Assembly: GCA_029942245.1 (NCBI GenBank)
Contig: JAOZTN010000002.1
Span: 11,495-75,494 of the forward strand
Reading direction: 5' to 3'
Length of the DNA stretch: 64,000 bases
Source of the DNA: B18-G4 sp003648575
GTDB taxonomy: Bacteria; Bacteroidota; Bacteroidia; Bacteroidales; B18-G4
Part shown: positions 25,074-34,993 of the stretch, one piece after another
How positions within the stretch are numbered: position 1 is the stretch's first letter
Layout: each line of letters begins with the position of its first letter
Notes under the pieces: generated by a model
The model's database searches: none
What the model was told of the DNA's origin: nothing
What the model saw: the letters and a program-made list of their open reading frames with translations, nothing else
Translations under genes and position numbers: made by a program

Positions 25074-27491
25074 TCATTGCCTGATTACCTTGCAGCTACT
25101 CTTTTCTTTCCCATTTACAATCAGACATAAAATATAAGTTCCCGCACCGAGAAGAAGGCCTGATCCATCCCTTCCATCCCACCTGAGCTCACCGCTTCCG
25201 GCCTGCCCCTGGACATCCATAAGAGTTCTCACACAACGACCGTTAAGATCATAGACTTTCAATTGGGTTTTTCCTTTTTCAGGGTTTTGATATTGAATTG
25301 TGGCTTCGTGGCTGAATGGGTTGGGCCATATTGAAATAAGTTTTGAGTTTTGAGTTTTGAGTTTTGAATTAAAATCTTCAATTCCAACCCATGGTCCGTG
25401 TTCATAGGCGCCCATATCGATGTAGCCATTATGCACCCTGGGGTTACCGGCCAAATCGGTTTCGGGAAGTTCTATTTCTGGAGGAAGCTCGAGTGTGCCG
25501 GCATCGATGCAGGGTGAACCTGCTTGCAGGTAGTAAGGGTACTCTCCCTGATTGTAAAACATGGGATCGGTATCAATGTTGCTGGCAGCGTAGTTGATCA
25601 CATTTTTATAGCCTACCTGCAATATCTCTTCCTGTCCGCCCTCAAACAGGCTATAGTACACGTTGAGTTTACAGGTATCCCAGGGGTATTCATTCAAGCT
25701 GTACATATACATGCTGCCCTGTGGATTATTATATAAAATGCAGTTGTAGAGGCTCATTTCGGCATCGGAAGTTACGCCAAGTGCCTTTATGTTAGGATTA
25801 TCGGCATAATTGCCTGTAAATGTGCAATTAACAGCTGTCGCCTTAGCACTTTGATAGGCACCCATGGCAGTCCAGCCAAACTGTGGATATTCAGAATAAT
25901 GCTCTGTTTCGGTAAAGGCACAGTTGATAAAATAAACATTGAGCGAATCATTGTATTCGTCGGTTCCACCAACATGTGCGCCCGCTCCACCAATTAATTC
26001 CGGATCATAACCCGGTGGTTTGTTCTCATTAAATATTGTATTCCTCACAACGACTGTATCGGCTTTTAGCAATACAGTATCCTCATAATAATAGAAAGTA
26101 TTTATTTTTAGTGCGGTATTCCCATGATTGCTTTCAAATACACAGCCGTCAATCACCAACTGGTGCGTTTCTGACATTGCACATGCAGCACAGCTTCTTG
26201 AAACTCCTTCTTTAAAATGAACATTCTTCAGATTTATATTATACCCATTCAATATCGAGATACCACAAACATATTCATGGAAGCCATGGTAATTTCCGTT
26301 AGAATTATATATAGTAAGATCGTGCATCCCATATGAGTGGTAATATTTATTGACCTTAATATGCGTAGTGCTTTGCTCTGCATCCAGGATGGTAGCTTCC
26401 GGCCCTGCACCAATCACATCAATATAGGTGCGCATACTCATCGGGAACCTCTCTCCCATGGAAGGCGTATAAATGCCTTCAGCAAGGTAAATGGTGTTTT
26501 GTTTCGTACTGTCGCTCACAATTTTTGCCATGGCGAAGGCTAGGTGTTGCAATGGTTCTTCGGGAGTGAGTCCGCTGTTGGTATCACTGCCTGTAGGGCT
26601 AACATAGAGGTCAGCATTAACCGATGTGGTTTTGCTGTTTTGCATGCTGGCAATGATATCAGTAGGGTACACTGGATTATTATAGGTTGAGCAGGAATAC
26701 AAGTGGTAGCTTTCAGGCTGATCAACAGTAAAAGTGTCAAGCGGAATATACTGTGCTATTGAAGCAATATCACTGCCCGGACAACCGTAATTACAATATA
26801 TATTGCATAAGTTGATAGAATCAAAATTTATTATTCCACTAACTATCCCCCCACCATCCATATAAGCGTGGTTATAACATATGCTTGTACCAGAAAGCGA
26901 CAATTCCCCAGCAGATACATATAAGCCACCACCTTCCTGATTGGCAAAATTATGCGAGATGCGCGAATTTATAATTGAAACTACCGATGAACTTAAATAT
27001 ATTCCACCCCCATTTCCTGCTTTGTTGCGAACTATTTTACAGGAGATGATTTCCAATTCAGAGCTCTTTACCCAAATACCACCTCCGGGATCGCGTGAAG
27101 TATTGATATTTCCTTGCCCGTTTGTAATAGTAAAACCTTGTAACAGGGAAGGATGGTTAACCGTATCGTAATAAATACAGCTATTGGTCTGGTTCCCGTC
27201 AATAATTGTTTGGTCAATATATATTGGGTCATTGGTAGTGAGATGGAGGCTGGCCAGGGAGATCCCCTTGTGGTTTAGCTTTAGGTTTTCGACATAAGTG
27301 CCCGGCCATACCAGCACCGTATCCCCATCCTGGGATGCATCAATGGCCGGCTGTATTTGAGTAAAGTTGCCGCTGCCATCCTGTTTTACCGTAATGATCT
27401 GTCCGTATAAAGATTGTTGGGCAATCATAAACAGAGCAAACATGAATGCAAATACTACAGCTTTTATTATATGAGATATATTACTCTGCAT
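25074..27491 (-). CDS. Right-handed beta-helix repeat protein, T9SS type A cargo
   Basis: This 805-residue protein has a signal peptide (about residues 8-30) and begins the mature part with IITVKQDGSGNFTQIQPAIDAS, the usual entry of pectin-esterase-like beta-helix proteins. Two beta-helix blocks follow. The first has GGGIWVKSSELEIISCKI-like rungs at about 130-215. The second starts with LYVSPTGSDTNSGLTPEEPL near 290 and runs to about 690. The C-terminal 85 residues are a type A sorting domain (SIWPNPFSHEATIQ ... GRCVRTL ... GAGTYILCL). Polysaccharide binding or cleavage is likely for this fold, but catalytic residues were not identified. Its start overlaps the end of the upstream large gene by 11 bases. 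The linker before the sorting domain is encoded by a heptamer array. Confidence 0.85.
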   Translation of the reverse strand: MQSNISHIIKAVVFAFMFALFMIAQQSLYGQIITVKQDGSGNFTQIQPAIDASQDGDTVLVWPGTYVENLKLNHKGISLASLHLTTNDPIYIDQTIIDGNQTNSCIYYDTVNHPSLLQGFTITNGQGNINTSRDPGGGIWVKSSELEIISCKIVRNKAGNGGGIYLSSSVVSIINSRISHNFANQEGGGLYVSAGELSLSGTSICYNHAYMDGGGIVSGIINFDSINLCNIYCNYGCPGSDIASIAQYIPLDTFTVDQPESYHLYSCSTYNNPVYPTDIIASMQNSKTTSVNADLYVSPTGSDTNSGLTPEEPLQHLAFAMAKIVSDSTKQNTIYLAEGIYTPSMGERFPMSMRTYIDVIGAGPEATILDAEQSTTHIKVNKYYHSYGMHDLTIYNSNGNYHGFHEYVCGISILNGYNINLKNVHFKEGVSRSCAACAMSETHQLVIDGCVFESNHGNTALKINTFYYYEDTVLLKADTVVVRNTIFNENKPPGYDPELIGGAGAHVGGTDEYNDSLNVYFINCAFTETEHYSEYPQFGWTAMGAYQSAKATAVNCTFTGNYADNPNIKALGVTSDAEMSLYNCILYNNPQGSMYMYSLNEYPWDTCKLNVYYSLFEGGQEEILQVGYKNVINYAASNIDTDPMFYNQGEYPYYLQAGSPCIDAGTLELPPEIELPETDLAGNPRVHNGYIDMGAYEHGPWVGIEDFNSKLKTQNSKLISIWPNPFSHEATIQYQNPEKGKTQLKVYDLNGRCVRTLMDVQGQAGSGELRWDGRDGSGLLLGAGTYILCLIVNGKEKSSCKVIRQ
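25340..25367. repeat. Heptamer array inside a secreted-protein gene
   Basis: Four identical GTTTTGA units (minus strand TCAAAAC) sit in the coding region just before the T9SS sorting domain. They encode the linker NSKLKTQNSKL. They are of the same kind as the intergenic arrays. Confidence 0.9.
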
Positions 27492-30400
27492 ATATAATCT
27501 TTTGCGTTATAGAATAATATGTGGAGCTTAATCGGATGAAATACATGCCAGGGTTCAGGCCCCTGCTTGCCGCATCCCACTCAATGGTGTAGCTGCCTTC
27601 TGCTTTTTCTCCCTTTTCTATCACCTCGATGTTCCTGCCGTACATATCATATACTTCAAGCCTGATTTCAGTTTCAAGCGGGTTATACAGGCTGATATGG
27701 CATATGCCAGTAGTTGGATTGGGCCAGCAGTGTAAAGTAGCATCGGAAAGCGTGGGGATCTCTTCAATTTGATCTTTCAGGGAAATAAAATATATGCCCT
27801 GATGCTCACTGGTGTGTATGGTGCGCTTTTCCCTGCGAAAGGTATTTTTGTTGAGTACAAGGTATTGTGTAATCCTTGGGCTGACTGATTTTGCAGATCC
27901 AAAATGCTGTTCAATGGTAATATCACCGCTTATGCCTTCGGTATAAGCCTGAAGGTGACAGAGGCTATCATCAGGGTATACAATCTCTGCTCCAATGCAG
28001 GTATCACCCACAAAGGCAGCGATCTCTACAGGGTTTTGCCCGCTGTCGAGTTCAATCACCAGGCCTTCATAGGATGATTGCTCGGTATAGCTGTAATATT
28101 CCACTTCATCGCTGGCTGTATTATCGGTAGTTTTATTGAGCCAGTTGTACTGAAAGTTAAAAACATCTTCCCGAGCTTTAACCTTCACCATATCTCCAAA
28201 TTCAAGCCTCGCAGTATGTGGGCATGTCCAGTCCCAGGGAATCTCCCCCCCTCCCTTATATACAGCTGTTGATTTATTTGGATTAGGCATGCGTGCACAA
28301 AACCAGTCCTGCCCCTTAATGGATTCGAGGTCTTCTAAAACTTCAGAAAAAGCATCAAGCGGATAGAGGGATTGTGGTAACCAATAACCTAACCAGTTAT
28401 CCGGATCAGCATTCGCATAGATTTGAGCTATGCTTTCATTAGGAGAAAGCAGCTCTCCAAACATAGCCAGGTTGTTTTGAGTGGGTGGAGATATGTATTC
28501 AAGATTAAGGATGTAGCCTTTCTTGGTGTTGACATAATTTAGCTCTTCTAGATCTCTTGGCTTCCAGGACCCACTCCCTTGAAACCACACCCAGTCGATG
28601 TATAATTCATTACTATTGTTATTATTTTGTCCTTCCATTTCACCACCATTATCTTCTCCAAGTTCCTCTTCAATTCTTCCGGTTAAAGCAGTTACGGAAG
28701 ACATATTACCATTTGATTCTCTGTCAAGCATGGGGAATGATATCCAGTTTAATCCATTTTCAAGAGGCAAATTAAAACTTGGTGAGAATGAAACTTTACT
28801 TACACAACTATGGCCACCGCATGGGATGTAAATAGTGCTGTTATAAGGATTGACCAAAGGTGTAATTATATTATAGAACAAGTAGTGAAAATCCGGTCCG
28901 TGATCATATTCCGGATAGTAGGATGTGAGTTCAAAGTCTGTGTATTGAATATTGTTCTGGTTTATAGGATCCTCAAGCGGATTGAAACTAATTAAGCGCA
29001 TTTCGGTATCCCCGCGTTTCACTTCATCCGTTCTATGAAACAAATACATTTTCCCATCATATTCATTATGAAACATTCCTCCCATCTGTCCTTCAAATGA
29101 TGCTCCTGCTAATTCCTGGATTAGGATTTGGTTTTCATCATTGAATAATTTATAAACTTTTGCTATCCGGTGGTCCTTTTCGTTTTCCTCAAATGCTTCA
29201 TCGCTTAATGCGAATAATTGATCTATACTAGCACAATATGCAACATCATTAAATGACTTTGGGTATTCGTACAGCACCTCATTAATATAGTCATACATAT
29301 AGCACTCTTCTCCAATTATGAACATCTTTCCTTCATATTGAGAGTTTTCAAAACCAGTCGGGCAAATAATCTTTTGAGGGTGAGAAAGGGTTGCTTGAAT
29401 AATAACGAGTTGGTCCTCATCAATTCTACAGAATACTCCGGAACCCATATCGTAAGGAGGCGTATTGCTGTGCATACTATTTACTTCAGTTAAATACGGA
29501 TCAAGTGTTATTGATTTTGGATGAATAGTTGCATATACTTTTTCATCAGCCGGATTATACTCGAAATAGCTTGAAAAATAAGCGTAGTTGAATGATAAAG
29601 TACCTATATTATCATCCAAATCCAAAGTGTATACTGTTTGCCCGGCATTTTCTATCACTTTATAAACTAATATCCTGGGAGCCTCACCTTGAACCATATT
29701 AGCAAATACATAAAGTTGTTTGTTCGGGGCAATAAACATTTTTTCAGGTTGTATAATATCGATGGGAAGTTCTATTACAGATTCTAATGTATTGTATTCG
29801 TCGTTTTTTATTACTAAAATTCTTGATGAAAGTACATCATTAGACCTTTCTCCAATAAGAAACTGATCAGTATAAGGATTATATACGCAATCACCTATGC
29901 TTTTTGTTATATTGTTATCAGTATAAGGATTGCCACTAGCATCAAGGTCATCATTAATATTGATTATACTTTCGTTACCAGATTCATCAATACTACAAAC
30001 ATATAAGCCGGCACCCTGGGTTTCCAATTTATTGAAAAAGTACACCTTATCCATATCTTGATCACCTGTAGCATGGTAAACCGGATAAGCGGTTCTGGTT
30101 CCAGATACCTGTGTAGTATTAGTATTATTAATTCTTTCAAAGCCGTTAGATGAAAGGTTAATGATATAAGAGAGCCCTCCAATATTAACTCCCGGCCCAA
30201 AAAGATTACTCTCTGCTCCCTTTACTAGTGTTGTTTCATAATGTTCTGCACCACCAACGTATGATAGCTTTGATATTTCATCCTTCTTGCTTATCAGTAG
30301 ACTATTAATATTTATAGGTAGTAACTGTATGGATGCATTAATATCATAATCGTGAGAAAGCGATGCTAAATCTGTGTTCAACGTTGTCAATTTTGTGAAG

Positions 30401-31575
30401 TCAGCTGAAGCCGCATCATTAAGGTGGTAAACTACGATGTCATGATAGTGGTACAAAGGGTCTCCTTGCGAAGTTGTTTCATTTTCATCTGGAGCATAGC
30501 TTAAAACCAGATCATTATTCCCAGAAAGGAAGGCTGCATCCGTAATTCGTTGACTTGGAACAGGATAGTTTTTAAAATCATCCTTAATGATAGCATTGTC
30601 ATGATTGCCCGCCAGCACAAAAATATCTGCCTCCTTATATGTCAAAGGATCACTATTTGGATATCTGTATGGTAGGAAAACAATTAAGTGCGGAGATGTA
30701 CTATTTATATATAGTATTTTGCTAAATTTATAGTTAGGTTCATCATTCGGTGGAGGTTCAGGTAATGGACTAAAGTATTCAAAGCCATCAATTTCAAATT
30801 CAAAGATTTCATCATCATCAATTGGATCAGAAAATTTCCTTACTTCAATACGATTTAGTTTTGTAATATAATAGTATTCAGAATTAAGCAGTTGGTTGAA
30901 TGCTATGTCAGAAATTGCATACTCACGATAATCAGTATTATCTTTAATCTCATAATCAGATAATGCCAAATCTCCATTCAATGCATCTAAAGTATAAAGA
31001 CCTAAGAATCTTTTTCTTGAGTGAAAATTTCCAACATGGGGATACTCAATATTGCCGGTAATGGCTACCCAGTATAACCGATTGTTTTCACTATCAACCT
31101 TAATAATATTTGATCCACATAAAGGATTAAAACTACCTTGATCAAGCCCTGTGATATTATCATTGAAAGGATCGTATGTACTAATTATATCATCTTCAAC
31201 GAATATATGTTGTTGATCAAAGTCTACTTTGATGGAAATAACTTGCATATTTGGTGTAACCACATAAAGTATCTTTGTTATTTCATTATAAGCCATAAAA
31301 TTAATGGAGCCGGTAAATAATCTTGGATTATAGTAAAAAGGATTAAACTTTCCCCAGTTTTGGTCTGAATCAAATGCAATGTATCCTCTGGGAATGTCCC
31401 CTTCAGCATTTGGAGAATATACGAATACTTTATTGAATGAATAAAAGAAAATAAATCCGTTTGCTTCGATTATGTCATAAGCCATTGTACCTCCAGGGAA
31501 ATTGTTGCCTGCTGGAGGTATAGGGATATTGTCCATGGTTTGTGAGAAACCTGGATGGGATATTCCAATTATCAA
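27481..31575 (-). CDS. Very large secreted protein of unknown function, T9SS type A cargo
   Basis: From the TTG at 31575 the protein has 1364 residues. Upstream codons extend a good signal peptide (KNYRRKLIALLILIIGI...SQ), but no ATG, GTG or TTG lies between there and the in-frame stop. An ATA at 31612-31614 would be the natural start. Residues 20-900 are a long run of repeated short beta strands with many Asp/Asn and YVVTP-like or FVF-like pieces, as in propellers; I do not recognise a family. A beta-rich region follows, then a type A sorting domain (LHCWPNPTTGICHISL ... GMYFIRL). The gene overlaps the following beta-helix gene by 11 bases, so the two are probably made and exported together. 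Confidence 0.8.
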   Translation of the reverse strand: MIIGISHPGFSQTMDNIPIPPAGNNFPGGTMAYDIIEANGFIFFYSFNKVFVYSPNAEGDIPRGYIAFDSDQNWGKFNPFYYNPRLFTGSINFMAYNEITKILYVVTPNMQVISIKVDFDQQHIFVEDDIISTYDPFNDNITGLDQGSFNPLCGSNIIKVDSENNRLYWVAITGNIEYPHVGNFHSRKRFLGLYTLDALNGDLALSDYEIKDNTDYREYAISDIAFNQLLNSEYYYITKLNRIEVRKFSDPIDDDEIFEFEIDGFEYFSPLPEPPPNDEPNYKFSKILYINSTSPHLIVFLPYRYPNSDPLTYKEADIFVLAGNHDNAIIKDDFKNYPVPSQRITDAAFLSGNNDLVLSYAPDENETTSQGDPLYHYHDIVVYHLNDAASADFTKLTTLNTDLASLSHDYDINASIQLLPININSLLISKKDEISKLSYVGGAEHYETTLVKGAESNLFGPGVNIGGLSYIINLSSNGFERINNTNTTQVSGTRTAYPVYHATGDQDMDKVYFFNKLETQGAGLYVCSIDESGNESIININDDLDASGNPYTDNNITKSIGDCVYNPYTDQFLIGERSNDVLSSRILVIKNDEYNTLESVIELPIDIIQPEKMFIAPNKQLYVFANMVQGEAPRILVYKVIENAGQTVYTLDLDDNIGTLSFNYAYFSSYFEYNPADEKVYATIHPKSITLDPYLTEVNSMHSNTPPYDMGSGVFCRIDEDQLVIIQATLSHPQKIICPTGFENSQYEGKMFIIGEECYMYDYINEVLYEYPKSFNDVAYCASIDQLFALSDEAFEENEKDHRIAKVYKLFNDENQILIQELAGASFEGQMGGMFHNEYDGKMYLFHRTDEVKRGDTEMRLISFNPLEDPINQNNIQYTDFELTSYYPEYDHGPDFHYLFYNIITPLVNPYNSTIYIPCGGHSCVSKVSFSPSFNLPLENGLNWISFPMLDRESNGNMSSVTALTGRIEEELGEDNGGEMEGQNNNNSNELYIDWVWFQGSGSWKPRDLEELNYVNTKKGYILNLEYISPPTQNNLAMFGELLSPNESIAQIYANADPDNWLGYWLPQSLYPLDAFSEVLEDLESIKGQDWFCARMPNPNKSTAVYKGGGEIPWDWTCPHTARLEFGDMVKVKAREDVFNFQYNWLNKTTDNTASDEVEYYSYTEQSSYEGLVIELDSGQNPVEIAAFVGDTCIGAEIVYPDDSLCHLQAYTEGISGDITIEQHFGSAKSVSPRITQYLVLNKNTFRREKRTIHTSEHQGIYFISLKDQIEEIPTLSDATLHCWPNPTTGICHISLYNPLETEIRLEVYDMYGRNIEVIEKGEKAEGSYTIEWDAASRGLNPGMYFIRLSSTYYSITQKIIYAE

Positions 31576-31886
31576 AATTAAAAGTGCAATTAACTTTCTT
31601 CTGTAGTTTTTTATGGCTTTATCGGTTTTTAGGCTATTGATTTATATCCAAACTATTTCGTGATAAGTTGTGTTTCTCAGCAATCAGATAAAAATAGCGA
31701 ATTTTAGAATTCTTTACAAGCCAATCCACTTCTATTTTTGATAAAGCACATCATACTTTAATAAGACCTGAGCACTGTATTAATCTTTTATCACGAACAA
31801 CATTGTTAAAAATCTATAATAAACTTTGACCATCAGAAGCATATTTCTTAAAATGCCTATTTTCGCTGTCTCATTCAATCGCTTAA
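31576..31886. other. Intergenic region between divergent genes
   Basis: This A/T-rich 311-base stretch lies between the large cargo gene and the DUF2723 gene. It encodes the probable signal peptide start of the cargo gene at its left end (31576-31614). A near match to the -7 element (TATTTTCG, about 31858-31865) lies before the DUF2723 start. No RNA gene or repeat was recognised. Confidence 0.4.
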
Positions 31887-34800
31887 ATGAAGCATCCCAT
31901 GGATAATTATACCAAACTGAACCGCCTCATCGGGTGGATCGTCTTTTTAATTGCAACAATCGTATATTTTCTCACTCTCGAACCCACAGCAAGCTGGTGG
32001 GATTGTGGCGAGTATATCGCAACGGCCTATAAACTTCAGGTAGGACATCCTCCCGGAGCACCTTTGTTCCAGCTCCTGGGGCGCTTCTTTACCCTATTTG
32101 CCTTTGGCAATACGGCAAATGTGGCTATGATGATCAATGCCATGTCGGCCCTGAGTAGTAGCTTTACAATACTGTTCCTTTTCTGGTCAATCACTATGCT
32201 GGCTAAAAAGCTGGTTCCATCCAAAGGAGAGATGTCTCAGAGTAATATGATTGCCATCCTGGGAAGCGGTGTAGTTGGTGCGCTTGCATTTACTTTTTCA
32301 GATTCATTCTGGTTCTCAGCAGGAGAAGGGGAGGTGTATGCCATGTCATCCTTCTTTACAGCCATCACATTCTGGGCCATATTACGCTGGGAACGCGTAG
32401 CGGACGAAAAGCATGCCGACCGATGGATCATCCTCATCGCATTCCTTGTCGGACTGTCGATAGGTGTTCACATGCTTAACCTACTGGCCATTCCGGCAAT
32501 CGCCTTTGTCTACTATTTCAAGAAATACAAAGCCTCCACAAAAGGTGCCCTGCTCACATTTGCAGTATCCATGGTCCTGCTCAGCATCATCATGTGGATC
32601 ATCATACCGGGCATTGTCAGCCTGTCTACTGCCTTTGAGCTTTTCTTCGTGAACAGCCTGGGTATGCCATTCAACTCCGGAACCATTGTTTACTTCCTGT
32701 TGCTCATAAGCCTGATTGTATTTGCCCACACCATGACCATAAAATACAAGCGCGTAATGCTGAATACGGCATTATTGAGCTTTGTCTTTATCCTGATCGG
32801 ATACTCATCTTTTTTCCTGCTTATCATCAGAGCAAATGAAAATACACCTATCAATGAAAACAGCCCCGAAGATGCCATTTCGCTGCTTTCATATTTGAAC
32901 AGGGAGCAATATGGCAGCTGGCCAAAGGCTTACGGACAGTATTATACAGCTCCGGCGGTGGATTATAAAGATGGCAATCCCTTGTACATCAGGGATAAGA
33001 AAGCCGGGAAATATGTGATCACCGATCAACGCCTTAGTACCATACCTGTGTATGATAAGCGTTTTACAACCATCTTCCCAAGGATGTGGAGCAGTCAGAA
33101 ACCGGAGCATAAGCGCATGTATAATCAATATGCCCGGAATGCACGTACTATCAATGTGAATGGGGAGAATAAGAAGAAACCATCCTTTGGCGACAACCTT
33201 GGATTTTTCTTCGACTATCAGCTCGGACATATGTATTTCCGCTACTTTATGTGGAATTTCGCAGGACGGCAAAACGATATTGAGGCCCAGCCGGGGCCCA
33301 AGAACGGAAATTGGGTTAGCGGTATAAGTTTTATCGATAATGCCCGTCTTCCATCACAGAGTAATCTGCCGGAAAGCATGCAAAATCCTGCTCACAATAA
33401 GTTTTACTTCCTGCCACTGATCTTAGGCCTTATTGGCTTATTCTATCACCTGAATACAAGTAAAAAAGATACGCTTGTGGTGGCCTTACTGTTCTTTATG
33501 ACCGGTCTCGCCATTATTCTTTACCTGAACCAGTATCCTTATCAGCCCAGGGAGAGGGATTATGCTTTTGCAGGCTCCTTCTATGCCTTTGCCATATGGA
33601 TTGGCCTGGGGGTGATGGGACTCTACCAGTGGACAAAAAAATATATGGGCGAGAATAAATTTACCGCTGCCGGCATAGGAGTAGCATGCCTCCTGTTCGT
33701 ACCCGGCATTATGGCTCAGCAGGGCTGGGACGACCATGACCGTTCAGGAAGATATGCCGCCCGCGACTTCGGGATGAATTACCTGGCGGGATGTGATCCC
33801 AACGCCATACTGATCACCAATGGGGATAACGACACTTTCCCCTTATGGTATGTACAGGAGGTGGAAGGATTTCGCACGGATGTGCGTGTGGTTAACTATA
33901 TGCTCTCCTCAGGGTACTGGTATGTTCACCAGCTGGGTAAAAAAGTATATGATGCACCACCACTGAAATTCACCCTGACCCCTGATCAGTATGAGAAAGG
34001 AAGGAACCAGTATATCATGTATGTGGATCGTGGCATAACGGGCCATGTCGAGGTGAAGGAACTGATCGATTTTATTGCGAGCGATGACGAACGTACCAAG
34101 ATGCCTCTCAACTCGGGTGAAACGATCAACTACATGCCTGTTAAGAAACTCAGGCTAACTGTTGACTCAGCAAAGTGTGTTGATAACGGCATCGTTCCAC
34201 GTGAGATGGCTCACCTTATCGTACCTTATATCGAATGGGAAGTGAGACAGGGAGCACTGTACAAGAACGACCTGATGCTACTCGATTTCCTTGCTAACAA
34301 CGACTGGGAACGTCCCCTGTATTTTGCCAATCCCAGTTCTCTGAAGAAGGTGTTTGATGTGGATGAATATTGTCACCTGGAAGGATCGGTATACAAATTT
34401 ATGCCTGTCAGGGCTAAAGATCATATTCCCGGCCTCGGTGGAATCAATGCAGACAAATCATACGATGTTTACATGAATGATTACAGCTGGGGTAACCTGA
34501 ACGATCCCTCTGTCACTGTCGACCGTGAAAGCTATCGTCATGCCCGTATTCAAAAACAAAACTTCCTGAGGGTAGCACAAACGCTCCTGAGCGAAGGAAA
34601 ACCGGATAAGGCGGCAGCAGTGCTTGATTCATGCCTGTATTATTTTCCTCATGATAAGATCCATTACGACATCATCCAGATGCCGATGATTGAGATATAT
34701 TATGATGCCGGCCACATAGAAACTGCCAATAAGGAATTGCTGTTAATGACGAAAGTCTGTGATGAACAACTCACATATTTTCTCAGCCTGGATGTTGATT

Positions 34801-34958
34801 TTGCCGATACCTTTTATTCAAAGGAAATGCAGCAAAATATTGCTGTGCTGCAAAGGATGTCGGAAGTGGCCAGGCAGAACGGACAGGATGAACTTGCCGC
34901 AGATGTCGAGACAATATTGCAAACGCATATGCTGACGTTACAACTACCTCAGCAATAG
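31887..34958 (+). CDS. DUF2723 membrane protein (GT117-like glycosyltransferase)
   Basis: This 1023-residue inner-membrane protein starts with a membrane helix followed by EPTASWWDCGEYIATAYKLQVGHPPGAPLFQLLGR, the DUF2723 signature with an acidic catalytic-loop motif as in protein mannosyltransferases. About a dozen membrane segments reach to around residue 620. A periplasmic part with NGDNDTFPLWYVQEVEGFRTDVRVVN follows, and a helical TPR-like tail from about 890. The family is assigned to lipid-linked sugar transfer to proteins or glycans. The ATG at 31899 (second Met) is an alternative start. It stands alone between divergent and convergent neighbours. Confidence 0.88.
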   Translation: MKHPMDNYTKLNRLIGWIVFLIATIVYFLTLEPTASWWDCGEYIATAYKLQVGHPPGAPLFQLLGRFFTLFAFGNTANVAMMINAMSALSSSFTILFLFWSITMLAKKLVPSKGEMSQSNMIAILGSGVVGALAFTFSDSFWFSAGEGEVYAMSSFFTAITFWAILRWERVADEKHADRWIILIAFLVGLSIGVHMLNLLAIPAIAFVYYFKKYKASTKGALLTFAVSMVLLSIIMWIIIPGIVSLSTAFELFFVNSLGMPFNSGTIVYFLLLISLIVFAHTMTIKYKRVMLNTALLSFVFILIGYSSFFLLIIRANENTPINENSPEDAISLLSYLNREQYGSWPKAYGQYYTAPAVDYKDGNPLYIRDKKAGKYVITDQRLSTIPVYDKRFTTIFPRMWSSQKPEHKRMYNQYARNARTINVNGENKKKPSFGDNLGFFFDYQLGHMYFRYFMWNFAGRQNDIEAQPGPKNGNWVSGISFIDNARLPSQSNLPESMQNPAHNKFYFLPLILGLIGLFYHLNTSKKDTLVVALLFFMTGLAIILYLNQYPYQPRERDYAFAGSFYAFAIWIGLGVMGLYQWTKKYMGENKFTAAGIGVACLLFVPGIMAQQGWDDHDRSGRYAARDFGMNYLAGCDPNAILITNGDNDTFPLWYVQEVEGFRTDVRVVNYMLSSGYWYVHQLGKKVYDAPPLKFTLTPDQYEKGRNQYIMYVDRGITGHVEVKELIDFIASDDERTKMPLNSGETINYMPVKKLRLTVDSAKCVDNGIVPREMAHLIVPYIEWEVRQGALYKNDLMLLDFLANNDWERPLYFANPSSLKKVFDVDEYCHLEGSVYKFMPVRAKDHIPGLGGINADKSYDVYMNDYSWGNLNDPSVTVDRESYRHARIQKQNFLRVAQTLLSEGKPDKAAAVLDSCLYYFPHDKIHYDIIQMPMIEIYYDAGHIETANKELLLMTKVCDEQLTYFLSLDVDFADTFYSKEMQQNIAVLQRMSEVARQNGQDELAADVETILQTHMLTLQLPQQ

Positions 34959-34993
34959 TCCGTTAATAGCTTATTCTGAGCGAAGTCGCAGGG

